From the NCBI GenBank assembly GCA_002633025.1, contig NMRB01000016.1:637404-701403 (forward strand): DNA of 64,000 nt. The letters are read 5' to 3'. The position numbers and the translations under genes were made by a program. This DNA comes from Notospermus geniculatus (lineage: Eukaryota > Nemertea > Pilidiophora > Heteronemertea > Lineidae). The notes beneath the pieces were generated by a model that saw only the letters and a program-made list of their open reading frames with translations, had not been told where the DNA came from and ran no database searches. Below are positions 1-12,367 of this stretch, piece after piece (the stretch's first letter is position 1; each line of letters starts with the position of its first letter).

Positions 1-30
1 TCTCTTTCACTTTCAGAACTAACTGCAAAA

Positions 31-3000
31 ATGGCAACAAGGTATTATGTTCGTGCTGCGTTTGAGTTTCCGACAGAGGAACCTGATGAAATCCCACTAA
101 AACCTGGTGATGTTGTCCTGGTGACTGGTGAGGTGAATGCTGATTGGTTAACTGGTAGTCATAATGGACGGCATGGAAACTTCCCTTGCAACTTCGTGGA
201 AGATCTTCACATCCAGGAACTCCTTCCAGGACAGAAATTATTTCAAGCATCAGAAACTTTCCCCGCAACTGTCAGTGGTGATTTGGGATTCAAAAAAGGT
301 ATCTGTTTACTCATCGGTCTTTTAAAAGATACGTTCATGATCCAGATACAGGCAATATCATCAATCTGACATTAAATACAATGTAAAATTTCTTATGACA
401 TTAGTGGTTGAATTGATTGTTTAGGTACATTCATTTCTGTGTGATCATTCAAGTTAATCACTAATCAGTTGAGTTCATCTGCCTGTCTTCAATTTTCTTT
501 GTAGGTGATTTTGTTGTTGGAATAGAGAAGGTGGATGAAAACTGGTGGCGAGGGGAAAAAGGACAGCAATCTGGAATCTTCCCTATAACTCATGTCAAGG
601 AAGTACCAGTTGACTTTGGCCATGAACCTGTGCCCGATGTCAGTGTTAGTTTACCAAGCGTTACACACCAACAATCGAACAGCTGCAGTTCTGTCCCTCC
701 TGAGGATGGTTGGAATATCATGGTTCGAGCCAATAGCGACTTGACGGCACAGCTTGATGGAGAGTTAACTTTTTGTAAGGGTGATATTATTTACATCAGG
801 AAAGCTATTGATGAAAATTTCTATTTTGGAGAGTGCAATGGACAAACTGGTACATTTCCTATATTTTGGGTGGATGTTGTTGACCAGGATGCTTTTCAGC
901 AGCTGAAAGCCAGCCTGACAGGAGAAAAGGCTTCTGTTGGGAAATCACTATGGAAAACATCATCGTTCAAAGAGACTACACAGCCTGAACATGAACCAGT
1001 CATGCCGCCCCCGGCAGGTCAGACACAACTTCAGTCCGTGGATTATGATGAATATAAAGGTCGGACAGCATCATTTAATCGTAACAATACTAGGTCACAT
1101 GATACAGAAGTTCAAGCATACGGGCGCACCCTGTACCCATTTGTGGGTAAAAACCATAATGAATTGACGTTTTTGGACAATGAGATTGTGAATTTGATTC
1201 GTCATATTGATGATCAGTGGACTGAAGGTGAGATTGATGGACGATTTGGACTCTTTCCAACGAACTTTATAGAGATTATTGTGGACTGTCATTATGATAT
1301 CAGTGATACCGTTCAAGAAAGGGCGGATGAAACCAAATTACAACAGCAAGAGGCAGTTGAGACAACTGGTGGAGACGGCAGTGGGTCACTGGGTCATGGA
1401 CCACCAGATTACTCATCACAGAACTCCTCAGATCATCTGCAATATAACCATGAAACTGCTGCTCAAGAAACCTGTGATACAACCTCAGAGATCAACACCG
1501 ACGCTTTGCCATCTGAGGGCGGTGAACAGTACGCGTTTGTCCTCTATGATTATGAAAAAAGAACTGAGGGCGAGTTGGCCATCAGGCATGGTGAGACTGT
1601 CACCATTCTTAAGACACTTGATGAACATTGGTACGAGGTTCGTGACGATGATGGCAAAGTCGGATATTGCCCAATAAATTATGTGCAAGTGATTGGTGGT
1701 GAACCTGAACTGAATCATCCTGCTGGTGATGAAGAGGCAACAGTCCCTGCAGCCAAGGTTGAAGGAGTTACAACGACTAGCAGTACCGATGATGTTATCC
1801 CAGTGGTGATAGAATCCACTCCAGAGGTGGAGCGCTTCCATGTGAGTGATGTCCGAGTTAAAACTCTCAATGATGTGAAACCTGTTATTGAACCAAAGAC
1901 CGTCAGGCCTGTGTCTCCTCAGAAACCGCCACTAAAACCAAAGCCAGATTTAAAACCCAAGCCTAGTGTGACTTTGAATCGACCACATTCAACTCATGCA
2001 CCACTGGCACCTCACACACAGGCCAGCCATGCTGTTCCTGTGGCTATACAACGACATTCTCAGTCATACCATTCTCAAAATCTGGATGACATTATAAAAA
2101 ATCAAATGGGAAAAGCTATTCAGGAGGCAGAAAGCAGGTCTACTAGTTCAGGGTCGCGCAGCAGTACCTTGAGTAGTGATGGTGATCAGCGACCAAGGAC
2201 ATTATCCACTCATTCCCAGGGATACCCAGAAATAGAAATAGCCCCTGGGTCAACTATCTGGTACAGTGATCTCCAGGGCGTCCCAATCCCACAGCCACAA
2301 AACTCTGGATTACACAATTATTACTCGCTCCCATTGCCAAAGACATCGGCCAATAAGGGTTTACAGCGACAATCAGGACTTGATGCAGAATCCTTGGGAT
2401 CTGTGAAGAAGAGTGCACCCCAACGTCCAAGTGGTCCTAGGCCACCCCCACCTCCACCTAAGCAACCCTTGATTCCCGTACCAAAACAAGTTAGCAGGAG
2501 TCACTTCCACACAGCTAAGCCTGTACCGCAGCGAGCTGCGCCACCTCCCCCCACTCATCGACAACCTGTCAAGCCAACACGTCCACTTCCACCAAGTAGT
2601 CGGACTGGCACTGGGACCCATGTTGATTTGGACACATCGATGACTGGTAAGTCATTTCTAACCTTGCTTCATTCAGTGGCCCAAGAATGCTGATCCTCAG
2701 AGGCATCGATTCAAGAGTTTCTCATTCACAACCAATGATGTGGGCGTGAAATAATAACAGGTTTTTAGGGTGAAAGACATAGCTTCCTACTGGACTCGAA
2801 CCCACGGACCCTCGCTTAAGGCATGAGGCAACCAATGATATGGTGTCAATTTATGTAGGGCGTCTATTTAGAATGTGTTCTTTACTTTATTCTGAAACCC
2901 TGTTCCCCAAACTGTAGCTTACTTGGTATTTTCTTGGTTTGCTGAAGTTTAAACCCATAAAACATGTTCCTTTTCCTTTCTTTCAAGATATTGGCGACAA

Positions 3001-6000
3001 TGATAACTTGGACATTACCCAGGATCTTCTCAACAGGATCACTGAGACAGAGCAAGATCTTCAGGTAAACAATGCTTACCAGTCAATGTCATATCTGATC
3101 ATTCAGGGCTGTTCATGTAGATGGATCATTCATAACCAATAGATAACCAGCCTTTGGAAATTGAGGAGATAACCCTTTAAAGGTTCATTTAGGGCACATG
3201 ATGAACTGCCCTTTCACTTAGTTTGTTGTTGCCACTAGTTTGCCTCCAGTCTCATGCACGTTCTGTGCCTTATTCATCAATGATCAATTATTTGAGCTTG
3301 CAATAGTTTAAAAAGTCAACATTGTTTTCCAGAATTACAAGAAATCTAAGAAAGAGCTGGAATATCGTTTGACACAGCCTGGAGGCCTGGAGGACAATAG
3401 AGAACACAAGGAAAGCCTGGAATTCTACAATGCTAATATATCCGGTCTCACTGCTGAGCTAACTGCTCTTAAAAGTAAGTTTGCTGAGTTATAAGGCAAA
3501 GTGGGGTAATAGTAGCCCCGGGGGAATAGTAGCCCCTAGCCTGGTTTTTGATTGATATTAAAGTAATGAGTGAATCAGTTCAACAAACAATACATGCATG
3601 GATTATATTGTATCTCTAGTTACTATAATTAACAGAGTTAATGATTATGTCACCTATTATGTAAGAGTAATGGCCATTTAAAGTACTCAGGTCAACAACT
3701 GTACAAAAGTAAGAGTGGTTCAAACTTTTTACATGTTAGGTTTTATGACAGTTTTTTTCTGAAGCCAGTGTTCGAGTGTTGGTTGAGGTGAACAGGCTCA
3801 TGTGTGGAATCACCTGAATGAAGCATTTGTTGTAAGTATTCACAGAAAAAAAATTACTAAATTTTTTCTGTAGAGGGTGCCTCTGGGGTAATAGTAGCCC
3901 CTTGGGTCGGGGTAATAGTAGCCCCTTAGGTTAACTCGCTATATCTTATTGACAGGAAGAGAACGTGAAATCTCTTCATTTGTTGGACTTTATCCCATTA
4001 CCTACTTGAAATCCCAGTCCTAATTTCATATTTTTGACGCATGTTTAACCCTTTCACTGCTTACTTAAAGTTAAAACACAGTAATTTAGAGTATATCAGA
4101 TACAAAGTGGAATGTATAAAACAAAATACAAGGGGAAAGAAGTGACTGGTGCTTGTTTTTTTCAGCTTAGCAATAGCATGCCTCGCAAATATCAGAAGAA
4201 AGGGGTGCGATGCAAGTACTCCAAGGAGGACATGCAGAAAGCAATTGAGGCAGTAGAGAAGAAAGAGATGGGAACAAAGCGTGCAGCCAATTTTTTTGGT
4301 GTCTGTCGATCAACTCTGCAAAAGAAAGTTCAAGGCGTGCGTCCAAAAGAAAAGTATGGTTCTGGGCGTCCTACTACTTTGTCAAAAGAAGTAGAAGAGG
4401 AAATAGTCATGTGTTTGAAGGTTCTGGCTGAATGGGGTTTCGGAATTACACGGCAAGAACTCATCGCAATTGTTGCAGATTACTGTCGATCTTCGGGAAT
4501 CATGACGCCTTTCAAGGATGGGATTCCTGGTACTGACTGGTTTTTAGGATTTAAGAAACGGCATCCAGATCTAAGAGAGAGAATGCCAGAACAGTGTCCG
4601 GCCAATCGTTCACGCGCTGTTACTAAAGCAGTGATAGATGAATGGTTTGATCTTGTACAGAAAACAATCAAAAAGTTGAAATTGGAGAATTGTCCAAACC
4701 GCATCTTCAATGTAGATGAGAGCGGAATGCCCTTGGATCCAGCGAAAATCAAGGTGTTATGTGAAAAAGGGATTAAGAGGCTTTTCAGGTTGATAGGAGG
4801 ATCAGGACGAGAAAATATAACCGTTCAAGGATGTGCATCTGGTTCGGGCCAAGTTCTTCCTCCCTATGTTGTGTATCCAGGGAAGAATCTGTATTCTCTG
4901 TGGACATGTGGGGGTCCCCAAGGTGCCCGGTACAACACGTCTAAGAACGGATGGATGGACAGTGAGGTATTTTACGATTGGTTCAAACACATGTTCATTC
5001 CAAATATCACCCCGACAAGGCCCGTTCTGCTAATTTTTGACGGACACACATCACACATAGGAATTAAACTCATCCAGCTGGCTGTCAAGAATGACATTCA
5101 CATCCTCCGCCTGCCGTCGCACACAACACATTTCCTGCAACCTCTAGATGTAGGAGTTTACGGTCCGATGAAACTGGAATGGCAAAAGATTTTGGTGGCG
5201 TACACAAGGAAGAACATCGGAAAAGCTGTTACGAAGGCACAATTCCCGAAACTTTTGAAACAACTTTGGGAAATTGGCCTCTCAGAGAAAAATGTCAAAT
5301 CCGCCTTCAGAAAATCAGGTCTGATCCCATTTGATCCATCAGTAATCCCTCGTAGTGCCTACGAAACATCTGCTTTAATGGGGTATGGAAATGTTACTGA
5401 AACTACAAGTTCAGTTCAAGTCCAAAGTGATAGCACTGATGCTAACCAACAGTTAGTTGATGCCCCAGCTACTACGAGCAGCAGCCACATAGCAACCACT
5501 AAGACAACAGATGTGAAGCAGTTTTTCCTTGACAAGCTTCATGTTGGTTCATCTACCAATAAAGCAGACACTAACAAATCCTTGAGACTGCGAAGACAGC
5601 GATTTGGTGAAAGTCTTACAGAGGAAGAAAGTGTCAGAAGAATGGAAGAAGAAAAAGCCGAGAAGAAGAAAATAGAAGAAGAGAAAGCAAGGAAGAAAGA
5701 AGAAAGAGAGAAGAAGAAGCGTGAATGTGAAGCAAAGAAACGTGAACGTGAAGAAAGGAAATGCGTGCGGGAGGCAAAGAAACGTGAACGCGAGGTTAAG
5801 AAATCTAAAACACTATCCCAATCAAAAAAGCCACGAATGGACTAACTTTCAAATGCATAATTTATCTTCTGCGAATCGTGAGAATGGGTTTTACGTTCAA
5901 AAATGACTGTTTCAAAGCATTCATTTCAGTGATGGATGATACTAACAAAACTGGACTTCATTCATATTCAGTTTTTTGTTGATGTTTCCAGATTGCAAGT

Positions 6001-9000
6001 GTTGTTCAAGGAACAACATTTGCATTTCCTTAAAATTTTGATAGCAAAGAATTACAGAGAAGGTGTGACAAGCAGCGGACAACACCGTTGAGTAGATTCT
6101 AAAGGAAGTGAAAGTTGATAAACTTCTGAGGACTTTTGAAATGAAATTCGGGAATTAATTTATTAAAACTCTAAGATACTCTTATTAAGTAAAGGACGAT
6201 GCTGAACGTTGAAATAGTTCTTTATTTTTTTAAACAAGTGCTTTTTACTAAGAAACAACTTCGGAACAGTTGGCAGTTACCTAAATATTTTAATTTTGAG
6301 AAGGTGCCAGGCTTTGTTTTACTGTCAGACTAGTCAAATTATTGTTACTTTGTTGTTGTTCTTATTTTCAAATAGGTTTGTTCCTTAAATAAAGGTTGTT
6401 TTGTTGAAAATAATGTCAGATTGTTGTTTTTTTGTAATACAGACCTAAAAAATATATTTACCACAAAAAAAAAGGTCAGAAAAGTGATTTGATGAACGGA
6501 AATTGAACATGTGAGCGTTTTTCTCCAGGGGCTACTATTACCCCATAGCTACGGGGTAATAGTAGCCCCTGACTACTAGTCTTGAAAAGGCTCTCAGATG
6601 CATATTATGGGTTGCAGTGCCATGAATGGCAAGTGATGCCGTCGGAAGAAGTGCCACTACAAGATTCGGCCAGATTTTTTGGTATCCCTCAAGAAATAAA
6701 CTGTACAGTTTAGAAAATAGGTGAAAAGGGGGCTACTATTACCCCACTTTGCCTTACCCCTCAGCAGCATGGTTAGGGCGAAGAAGAAAAATCTTTGCCT
6801 TAGTTGTATTGTTAATACAGTCCAGCTTATTCACCATTTGAATGTTGTTCTGATCAGATAGTGCTAATGGTGTGCAAATCATCAGCCTGAAACTATGGAA
6901 ACAATCAGCTCATTTCATGAACAGTAGGACAATAAATATCCTATTAGGTGCATAATCAGTAAAATCTACTGGATGAATCAGAATTCCTGTCTGTCACTTC
7001 ATGCTGCTATCAAAACTCTGGTGATTAAAGCTCATTTGTGGTCATTATTTCTAATTAATGAACGTAATTAACAATTTAAGGTGCAATTAGGGTTTCTTGT
7101 GAAATCTATTTCAGCTTTTCCTGTGATGTATGCAATGGTGCATTTTTGAGTGCAAATGCTCTTCAGATAGTGCACAGTAATCAATAAAATTGTCCAAGTG
7201 GATGTATTGATTAGATTTGCTTTGCTGTCTCATATAAAATTCATTCCAATGTGTATTTGATCTTGCTGCATTGGTTTGCACATGCAGTTTATCTAACAAT
7301 TTGGCTTTGGGTGGAACCAGAAGACAATAGAACATCATATGTCATATTGGACACAAGATATATGTGTCATGAGATGGGAAACCTGTCACGCCTCTACCAG
7401 TACATGATGTAGGCATCTTGGTCTTTAATTTCACAACCATGGCACACCATAGAAGTTGTCCAATGTATGTCAGTGAAAGTCATGTTCGTTTGTCTGCTGC
7501 TGAGAGTAATGCAAATATTTTATGGAAGTGAAGATAAAAGACCCTGGAGTGGAAGGACTATATGATTGACCTATAATGATAAACTTGTGCTGGTTTGTTT
7601 GTCAACCTTACTCATTTGGAATTCAAGTCATGAGCAGTTGGCCTATGGCGATTAACTACCACAGTCATTATCACGTCATATAAGCATACTCCAGTGAGTT
7701 GAGTTGAAAACTGTCAGAGTGGTGTTCTTATCTATAACACTACCAGACATACGTGGATAAATCTTCCCTTTTTTCCAGATGGGTGCATTTTATTTGATGA
7801 AGAAGTATTCATTCAAAAGTTCTTCAAAGAGTCCAGTCACACTGCAGCAAATATAACTATCACGATTATTAACCCTTCCTCAATCCAGCAATCCTAATAG
7901 ACTGCATCCTTGTATGTTTCCTGTGTACTCTACTCCACTGAAGAAAGCAATTAGAATCGGAAACCTAATTAGGATTCCATTGAGATGCTTCCGGCCAGGG
8001 TCATCTGGCAGGGTCGAATAGTGACCTCGTTTTCTCGGAAAGCGACACCATTTTGCAAAACTGGAAAGTTTTACAATATATATTGGGTTTATATAAATAA
8101 CATTGATCATTCCTCGATAAGGGCAGAAACAATATTTCAACCTTGTCAATTGCATCAAGTCTTATCTGGGCAAGAAACTATGCAAACAATTCATATTTCT
8201 TTTGCGGCAATACATTGTTAAAAGGTAGTGTATGCTGTGTAATTTGTGGATGATTTAGTCGCATTTTCATAGATAGAGGAGGAATCAAAGCATGATACAC
8301 TTGGAAAAATCGTGCATTATGTGAGAACTCATCTAGTTCTTCAGACACTGAGAGATGACATTTGAGACAGTTTCAGGTTAAAACATAGTGTGTAGCTAAG
8401 TAGTTGATTGATTTCCCAGACGTTAGGTTAACTTCTTTTGACCTTTGTTTTAACTCTTTTCTGCTGTGGTCTAATTCTGTGTAGGCCTTCTGTTGTATGT
8501 AGGCCTTTCTCATGTCAGCCATGTAAACAAGGAAGAAGGCCTACTTTTCCATTTTACTGAAATTCATCACTAGTGGGCAAATGTACTCAAAAGAATGGTA
8601 TGAAAGGATCAATGTTCCAGCATTTGAGACCCCATTTCCTTCCATGAAGACAGGATGGTCAGCACAAAAACCATCATCCGAATTCCAAAGTTGAAATATT
8701 CATTCAGTTTGAACTTGTTAATGGTCTCTGATATTCAGCTATGGGTCCTTTGTACATGTTCTACATTGGAGTGTTTTACGGAGGGTTTGAAAATAGTCAA
8801 AAGTTACATGGCAATACCGTAATCAAAACTCAGGAGCAAGCTCCTTAGAAAGTGCATTTACATGTACGAGTCACCTCTTCCTTTGATAGAGAGCCTCAAC
8901 CAGCTGCAATCCAAAAATGGTTGTGTACCACAGGCGGCACCACGTCAAAGGATGAGCCAGGAGGTTGACCTTCAGAAACAAATGGAAGAAATGAAGAAAA

Positions 9001-12000
9001 AGATGAAAGAAAAACGACAGAAAGTTATTGAGGAGTTGATCGACACGGAGAAAAGTTACATGAAGGACCTTGGTCTGTGTCAGAGGGCATTTCTCTCTCA
9101 CGGATCTGCCAAGGTATGCTGTACTCCTGTCACTGCCATGACTGCTGTCTGTGCTTTTGCCTTCTCAATACTGTTAGTGATAGTACCGGACAGACACATG
9201 TGGTGTCAGAATGTCGTAGTGGAAACATCGGTGCCTCTCACTGCTGAGAATCCGGGTTCGATTCCCGGTCGAACCCATTCTACATATTGTCAAAATTAAG
9301 AACCAATAATACTATATTTGGAGCTTGGCACTTCACTCAATATTTAAGAATGGACACTGATTTTACAACGTTCTTTTGCTTCTAGTGTCCAGCTGTAGAT
9401 ATGGACACTTTGTTCTGCAACATCGGGGACGTATTCAACCTGTCTCGTTTCTTACTGAAAGATCTGGAGGCAGCTGTGTCTGGCAAAGATTTTGACCAGC
9501 AAACCATTGGTAAGCATGTTTTCATTGCTCATTTCATAAGGATGTTATTTGTCTGTGTCTCCTCAAAACAAGGTCCAAGATGACATTCTGTTGCCCATAT
9601 CTTGTTCTCTAACCATACACAGAAATAAATTACAGAAAAGACACTTCACTCCTTTAGTTTGTAGAACTCAACTTCAACCTATGTAGTGTAAAACAGTAAA
9701 CTTCTTGTAATGTACCATAAGTGGGGCACCTTGAACTGCCATTTCCTATTCCTCATGTGATTATAGTTTACGTGTCCATTGCTCAATGACATATCAAATT
9801 AACAAGAACAAGAGTGTCTTTGTGGACATAATGATGTAAACAAAATGGCTTTGTTGTGACCCATACATGCAGTCAAAATGCATATAGGCCACATCACGAT
9901 CATGACCTCTGGATGAATCCGTGCATCATACAGGAATCAATATTGGGTCATCAATGTTCTGCTAGACTTTACCCTCTTCTTTGTTTGCATAAAGCATGCT
10001 CTTCCGAGATATGACTTTCGGAAATACATGTATGTGTTGATTTTATTCCAGGTTCATGTTTTGTTGAGTTTGCCCCCAAAATGACCGACAGCTATGCTCC
10101 GTACTGCCGGAATCATGATGATGTCATGGCACTATTGGAGAAGGTGAGGACAGCTAGGAGATGATCGGGGAAAGTCGGTCAAGGTCACTGAAACGTGGCA
10201 AAATGTGAAAATAACTACGAGTGTGACCATAATATGAGTTCTCTAATCAAGACTTTAGACCTAGGATTTTGTAAATTATGCGTCACATAGCATTGGTTTT
10301 ACACTGAAGTCCATCTTCCTTGCAGTATGAAGACAATGCAGAGGTCCAGGACTTCATCAATAAAGGTTTAGCCATCGTGCGTAAGGAGTCAAATGTATTT
10401 GACCTTGGATCTCTCCTGATTAAACCTGTGCAACGAATACTCAAATATCCACTGCTGCTCAATGAACTTTTCAAGGTAAGGAAAAGGAGATGTGGAGGGT
10501 ATTATGAGGGGTCCAACCTCGTAAGCTGTGGCTTATTAGTTCATGAGTCCTTGAGCAAGGTACTTAATCGTACTCCTTCCTCTCCAACTGAAGTTAAAAG
10601 GAAGATTTTCAATTCCTTGTCTCCAGGCGACCGACGACAACCATCCAGATAAAAAACCATTACTAAATGCCATCAATGCCATGACAGATGTTGCTACAGC
10701 CATCAATGAGTATAAACGACGGAAAGATATTGGTAAGCATCGGCCTGAAGTGGCAATATCCTTTTCTTTCAACAGGACAGCTCTTTTGGAGATCAGCTGA
10801 GAATACAATGTCCTGATTTGGACAAATCCTGAATCTCTTGGACATGATGTGGTGGGTTACTGAGTCTTCCTTCATCAAAGTAATGAAGGATCTTTACCCT
10901 TTCTTTCAGTTTACAAATACCGTCAAGATTCAGATACCAGCTTTGGGGAGAAGATTGCTAAGCTAAACCTTCACTCAATTAAGAAGAAATCAACAAGAAT
11001 TGGTGCTAGGCTATCATCCAGTCTTGGCGTGGCCAACTTGGTAAGTGTGAACCCGAGCAACCTCCAGGTCCAGGACAGGAGAACTGCATGCCATGGGACA
11101 GGAGAACTGCATAGAGCAGTAGGACAGGAGAGCTGCAATACTAGTCCGAACGTCTGACTCGTATTGCTATTTTTAGAATCTGCTGGACGCTAATACAGAG
11201 TCAGATGATGAGTAACCGAAGAACCAGATTACGTCATCAGCATGATCAGATCACGGATTGGTGGTTCCCGTATCACGTGACCTCAAACTGTAAAGATGGC
11301 GATGCTGTGCATTAGCCGATTCGGCTTTTCGTGAGGAATATTTTTCGTGATTTTGATAACAAATTGCGGTTTTCTTAATGTTTGTCTGGCTAAGTGTGAA
11401 CAGAGAGTGTGATTGCGAGTGTAGCTGGTTGAAACAGCAAGTAAAATGCCTGAGAGCAACGTTGTCAACTGATACGATTGCCGTGCACTAAATGTATTCA
11501 AAACACGACCTGGAGATGGACGAACCAATCAAAATAGACCCCGCACGATAGGCTTCATCTGACTCTTGTTGCGGCCGTCAGTTCTGCAAATGAGCAACAG
11601 GAGGCAGTGTTCGGACTACTGCAAAACCCGAGTATCATCCCTCCATTACATTTCAGACTGTTGATGAGAACTTCAACCGCGAAGAGAATAAGTTCAAGTC
11701 CATGGACCGTGCCATACGATCATTTGTGAAGAATATCAGTACATACATGGAACAGATGAAGGTGGGATGGTTTTCCTTTTCAAAGTTATTAATGACGTTT
11801 TGAAAGAGATGGAATCAAAACCCAGCATAGCCACTTTCCCAAATCCACCAAGACCTCTTGGGCTTAATAGCGTGCAAGTTGCAGCAGTCTGTGCTTTGAC
11901 TGCCATTTCTTGACAAAACAAATTTCCTTACTGAGTGTCATTTAAATCTCATGGGTCCTTCTTGCAGGATGCAACCATGTTTCTGGAGACAGTGTCGTCT

Positions 12001-12367
12001 GACATCTTCGAGTGTTACATGGAGAAGAACCAAGAGCAGGAAGTGAAACAGTACCAGGATGCATGCAGTATCATAGGAGTTGACCTCATGGATAAGTTTG
12101 TAAGTTTACTGTGGGTTACCATTGGGTTGGTGGAGAGGATTACTCAATCATCAGTGATACAAACAGAGTGGCACCTCATTTTAATGTATTCCCTTCTGAT
12201 TCCAGAGAGACGAGGTTGACCAGAAAGTGTTGGATCCACTTCACAAATTACTGGTCATGTTCCAGGGACCAACTAAACTCATTAAGAAGAGGTTAGACAA
12301 GTTGATCGATTATGATCATATGACCGGGTCTGTCAAACGAGCCAAGGATCCTGACCAACTCAAACAA
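31..12367 (+). CDS. DNMBP: Tuba/DNMBP-like Cdc42 guanine-nucleotide exchange factor (3' end missing)
   Basis: Scaffold RhoGEF of the Tuba family, which links dynamin and actin regulators to Cdc42 activation at membranes. Exons (each with AG/GT borders): 31-298, 505-2646, 2988-3064, 3333-3474, 8890-9113, 9386-9509, 10052-10143, 10326-10475, 10627-10732, 10910-11040, 11657-11761, 11968-12099, 12206-12367; together 1285 codons in one frame. The ATG at 31 follows a 3' splice site at 16, so a 5' UTR exon lies upstream. Five SH3 domains can be read, near residues 6-60, 72-125, 157-213, 295-350 and 430-487; then a proline-rich segment (PRPPPPPPKQP), a coiled coil, a DH domain with the signature LLIKPVQRILKYPLLLNEL, and the start of a BAR domain (RLDKLIDYD). 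The BAR end and the C-terminal SH3 domains of vertebrate Tuba are not seen downstream; they may lie in the 14122-14669 gap or be lost. Vertebrate Tuba has four N-terminal SH3 domains, so the fifth is unusual. Confidence 0.9.
2757..2835 (-). repeat. tRNA-headed SINE-like fragment
   Basis: On the minus strand this stretch reads as the 3' half of a tRNA, with a B-box-like GGGTTCGAGTCC (plus-strand complement near 2792-2803). It lies in the DNMBP intron just after the large second exon. There is no complete cloverleaf, so a SINE remnant is more likely than a tRNA gene. Confidence 0.45.
3494..6754 (+). mobile_element. Complete pogo/Tigger-like (Tc1/mariner superfamily) DNA transposon
   Basis: Both ends carry a perfect 26-bp terminal inverted repeat starting AGGCAAAGTGGGGTAA (left 3494-3519, right 6729-6754), flanked on each side by a TA dinucleotide (3492-3493 and 6755-6756), the expected pogo target duplication. 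The palindrome-like word GGGGTAATAGTAGCCCC recurs subterminally near 3502, 3884, 3908, 6530, 6553 and 6730, with a one-base variant near 3519; these are probable transposase-binding repeats. The element lies in a DNMBP intron in the same orientation and contains one uninterrupted transposase ORF. Perfect ends plus an open ORF indicate a young insertion. Confidence 0.93.
4178..5845 (+). CDS. Pogo/Tigger-like transposase with CENP-B-type HTH and DDD catalytic domain
   Basis: An uninterrupted ORF of 555 residues from the ATG at 4178 (MPRKYQKKGVR). An in-frame ATG at 4112 also exists, but a pyrimidine-rich AG lies between the two and the family usually starts close to the psq helix-turn-helix. 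Residues about 10-60 are that psq HTH (KRAANFFGVCRSTLQKKV); about 70-140 are the CENP-B HTH; the DDE superfamily core follows, with the catalytic aspartates in FNVDESGMP, LLIFDGHTSH and LQPLDVGVYGP. The last two acidic residues are separated by 35 residues. The C terminus is a Lys/Glu/Arg-rich charged helix that could serve for nuclear import or dimerisation. No stop or frameshift is seen, so activity is possible. It could be mistaken for a host gene of the JRK/TIGD type, but the flanking terminal repeats argue it is still a mobile element. Confidence 0.92.
   Translation: MPRKYQKKGVRCKYSKEDMQKAIEAVEKKEMGTKRAANFFGVCRSTLQKKVQGVRPKEKYGSGRPTTLSKEVEEEIVMCLKVLAEWGFGITRQELIAIVADYCRSSGIMTPFKDGIPGTDWFLGFKKRHPDLRERMPEQCPANRSRAVTKAVIDEWFDLVQKTIKKLKLENCPNRIFNVDESGMPLDPAKIKVLCEKGIKRLFRLIGGSGRENITVQGCASGSGQVLPPYVVYPGKNLYSLWTCGGPQGARYNTSKNGWMDSEVFYDWFKHMFIPNITPTRPVLLIFDGHTSHIGIKLIQLAVKNDIHILRLPSHTTHFLQPLDVGVYGPMKLEWQKILVAYTRKNIGKAVTKAQFPKLLKQLWEIGLSEKNVKSAFRKSGLIPFDPSVIPRSAYETSALMGYGNVTETTSSVQVQSDSTDANQQLVDAPATTSSSHIATTKTTDVKQFFLDKLHVGSSTNKADTNKSLRLRRQRFGESLTEEESVRRMEEEKAEKKKIEEEKARKKEEREKKKRECEAKKREREERKCVREAKKREREVKKSKTLSQSKKPRMD
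6757..8889. other. DNMBP intron remainder, no gene seen
   Basis: AT-rich intronic DNA between the transposon and the next DNMBP exon. The 3' splice site CCTCTTCCTTTGATAG ends at 8889 and restores the reading phase left by the exon ending at 3474. Short open frames here have no domain features and no codon bias. Confidence 0.6.
9208..9290 (+). repeat. tRNA-headed SINE-like repeat
   Basis: Contains an A-box-like start (CGTAGTGGAAACATCGG) and a strong B box (GGTTCGATTCC at about 9254-9264), in the DNMBP intron after the exon ending at 9113. Related heads occur near 23449, 32450, 45180 (minus), 57080 (minus) and 62330 (minus). The anticodon arm does not fold as a proper tRNA, so a SINE head is the better reading. 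Confidence 0.55.

Noticed and set aside
9208-9290. Possible tRNA gene (good B box)
   Set aside because: No paired acceptor stem or proper anticodon loop; relatives recur in the window, so a SINE head fits better.
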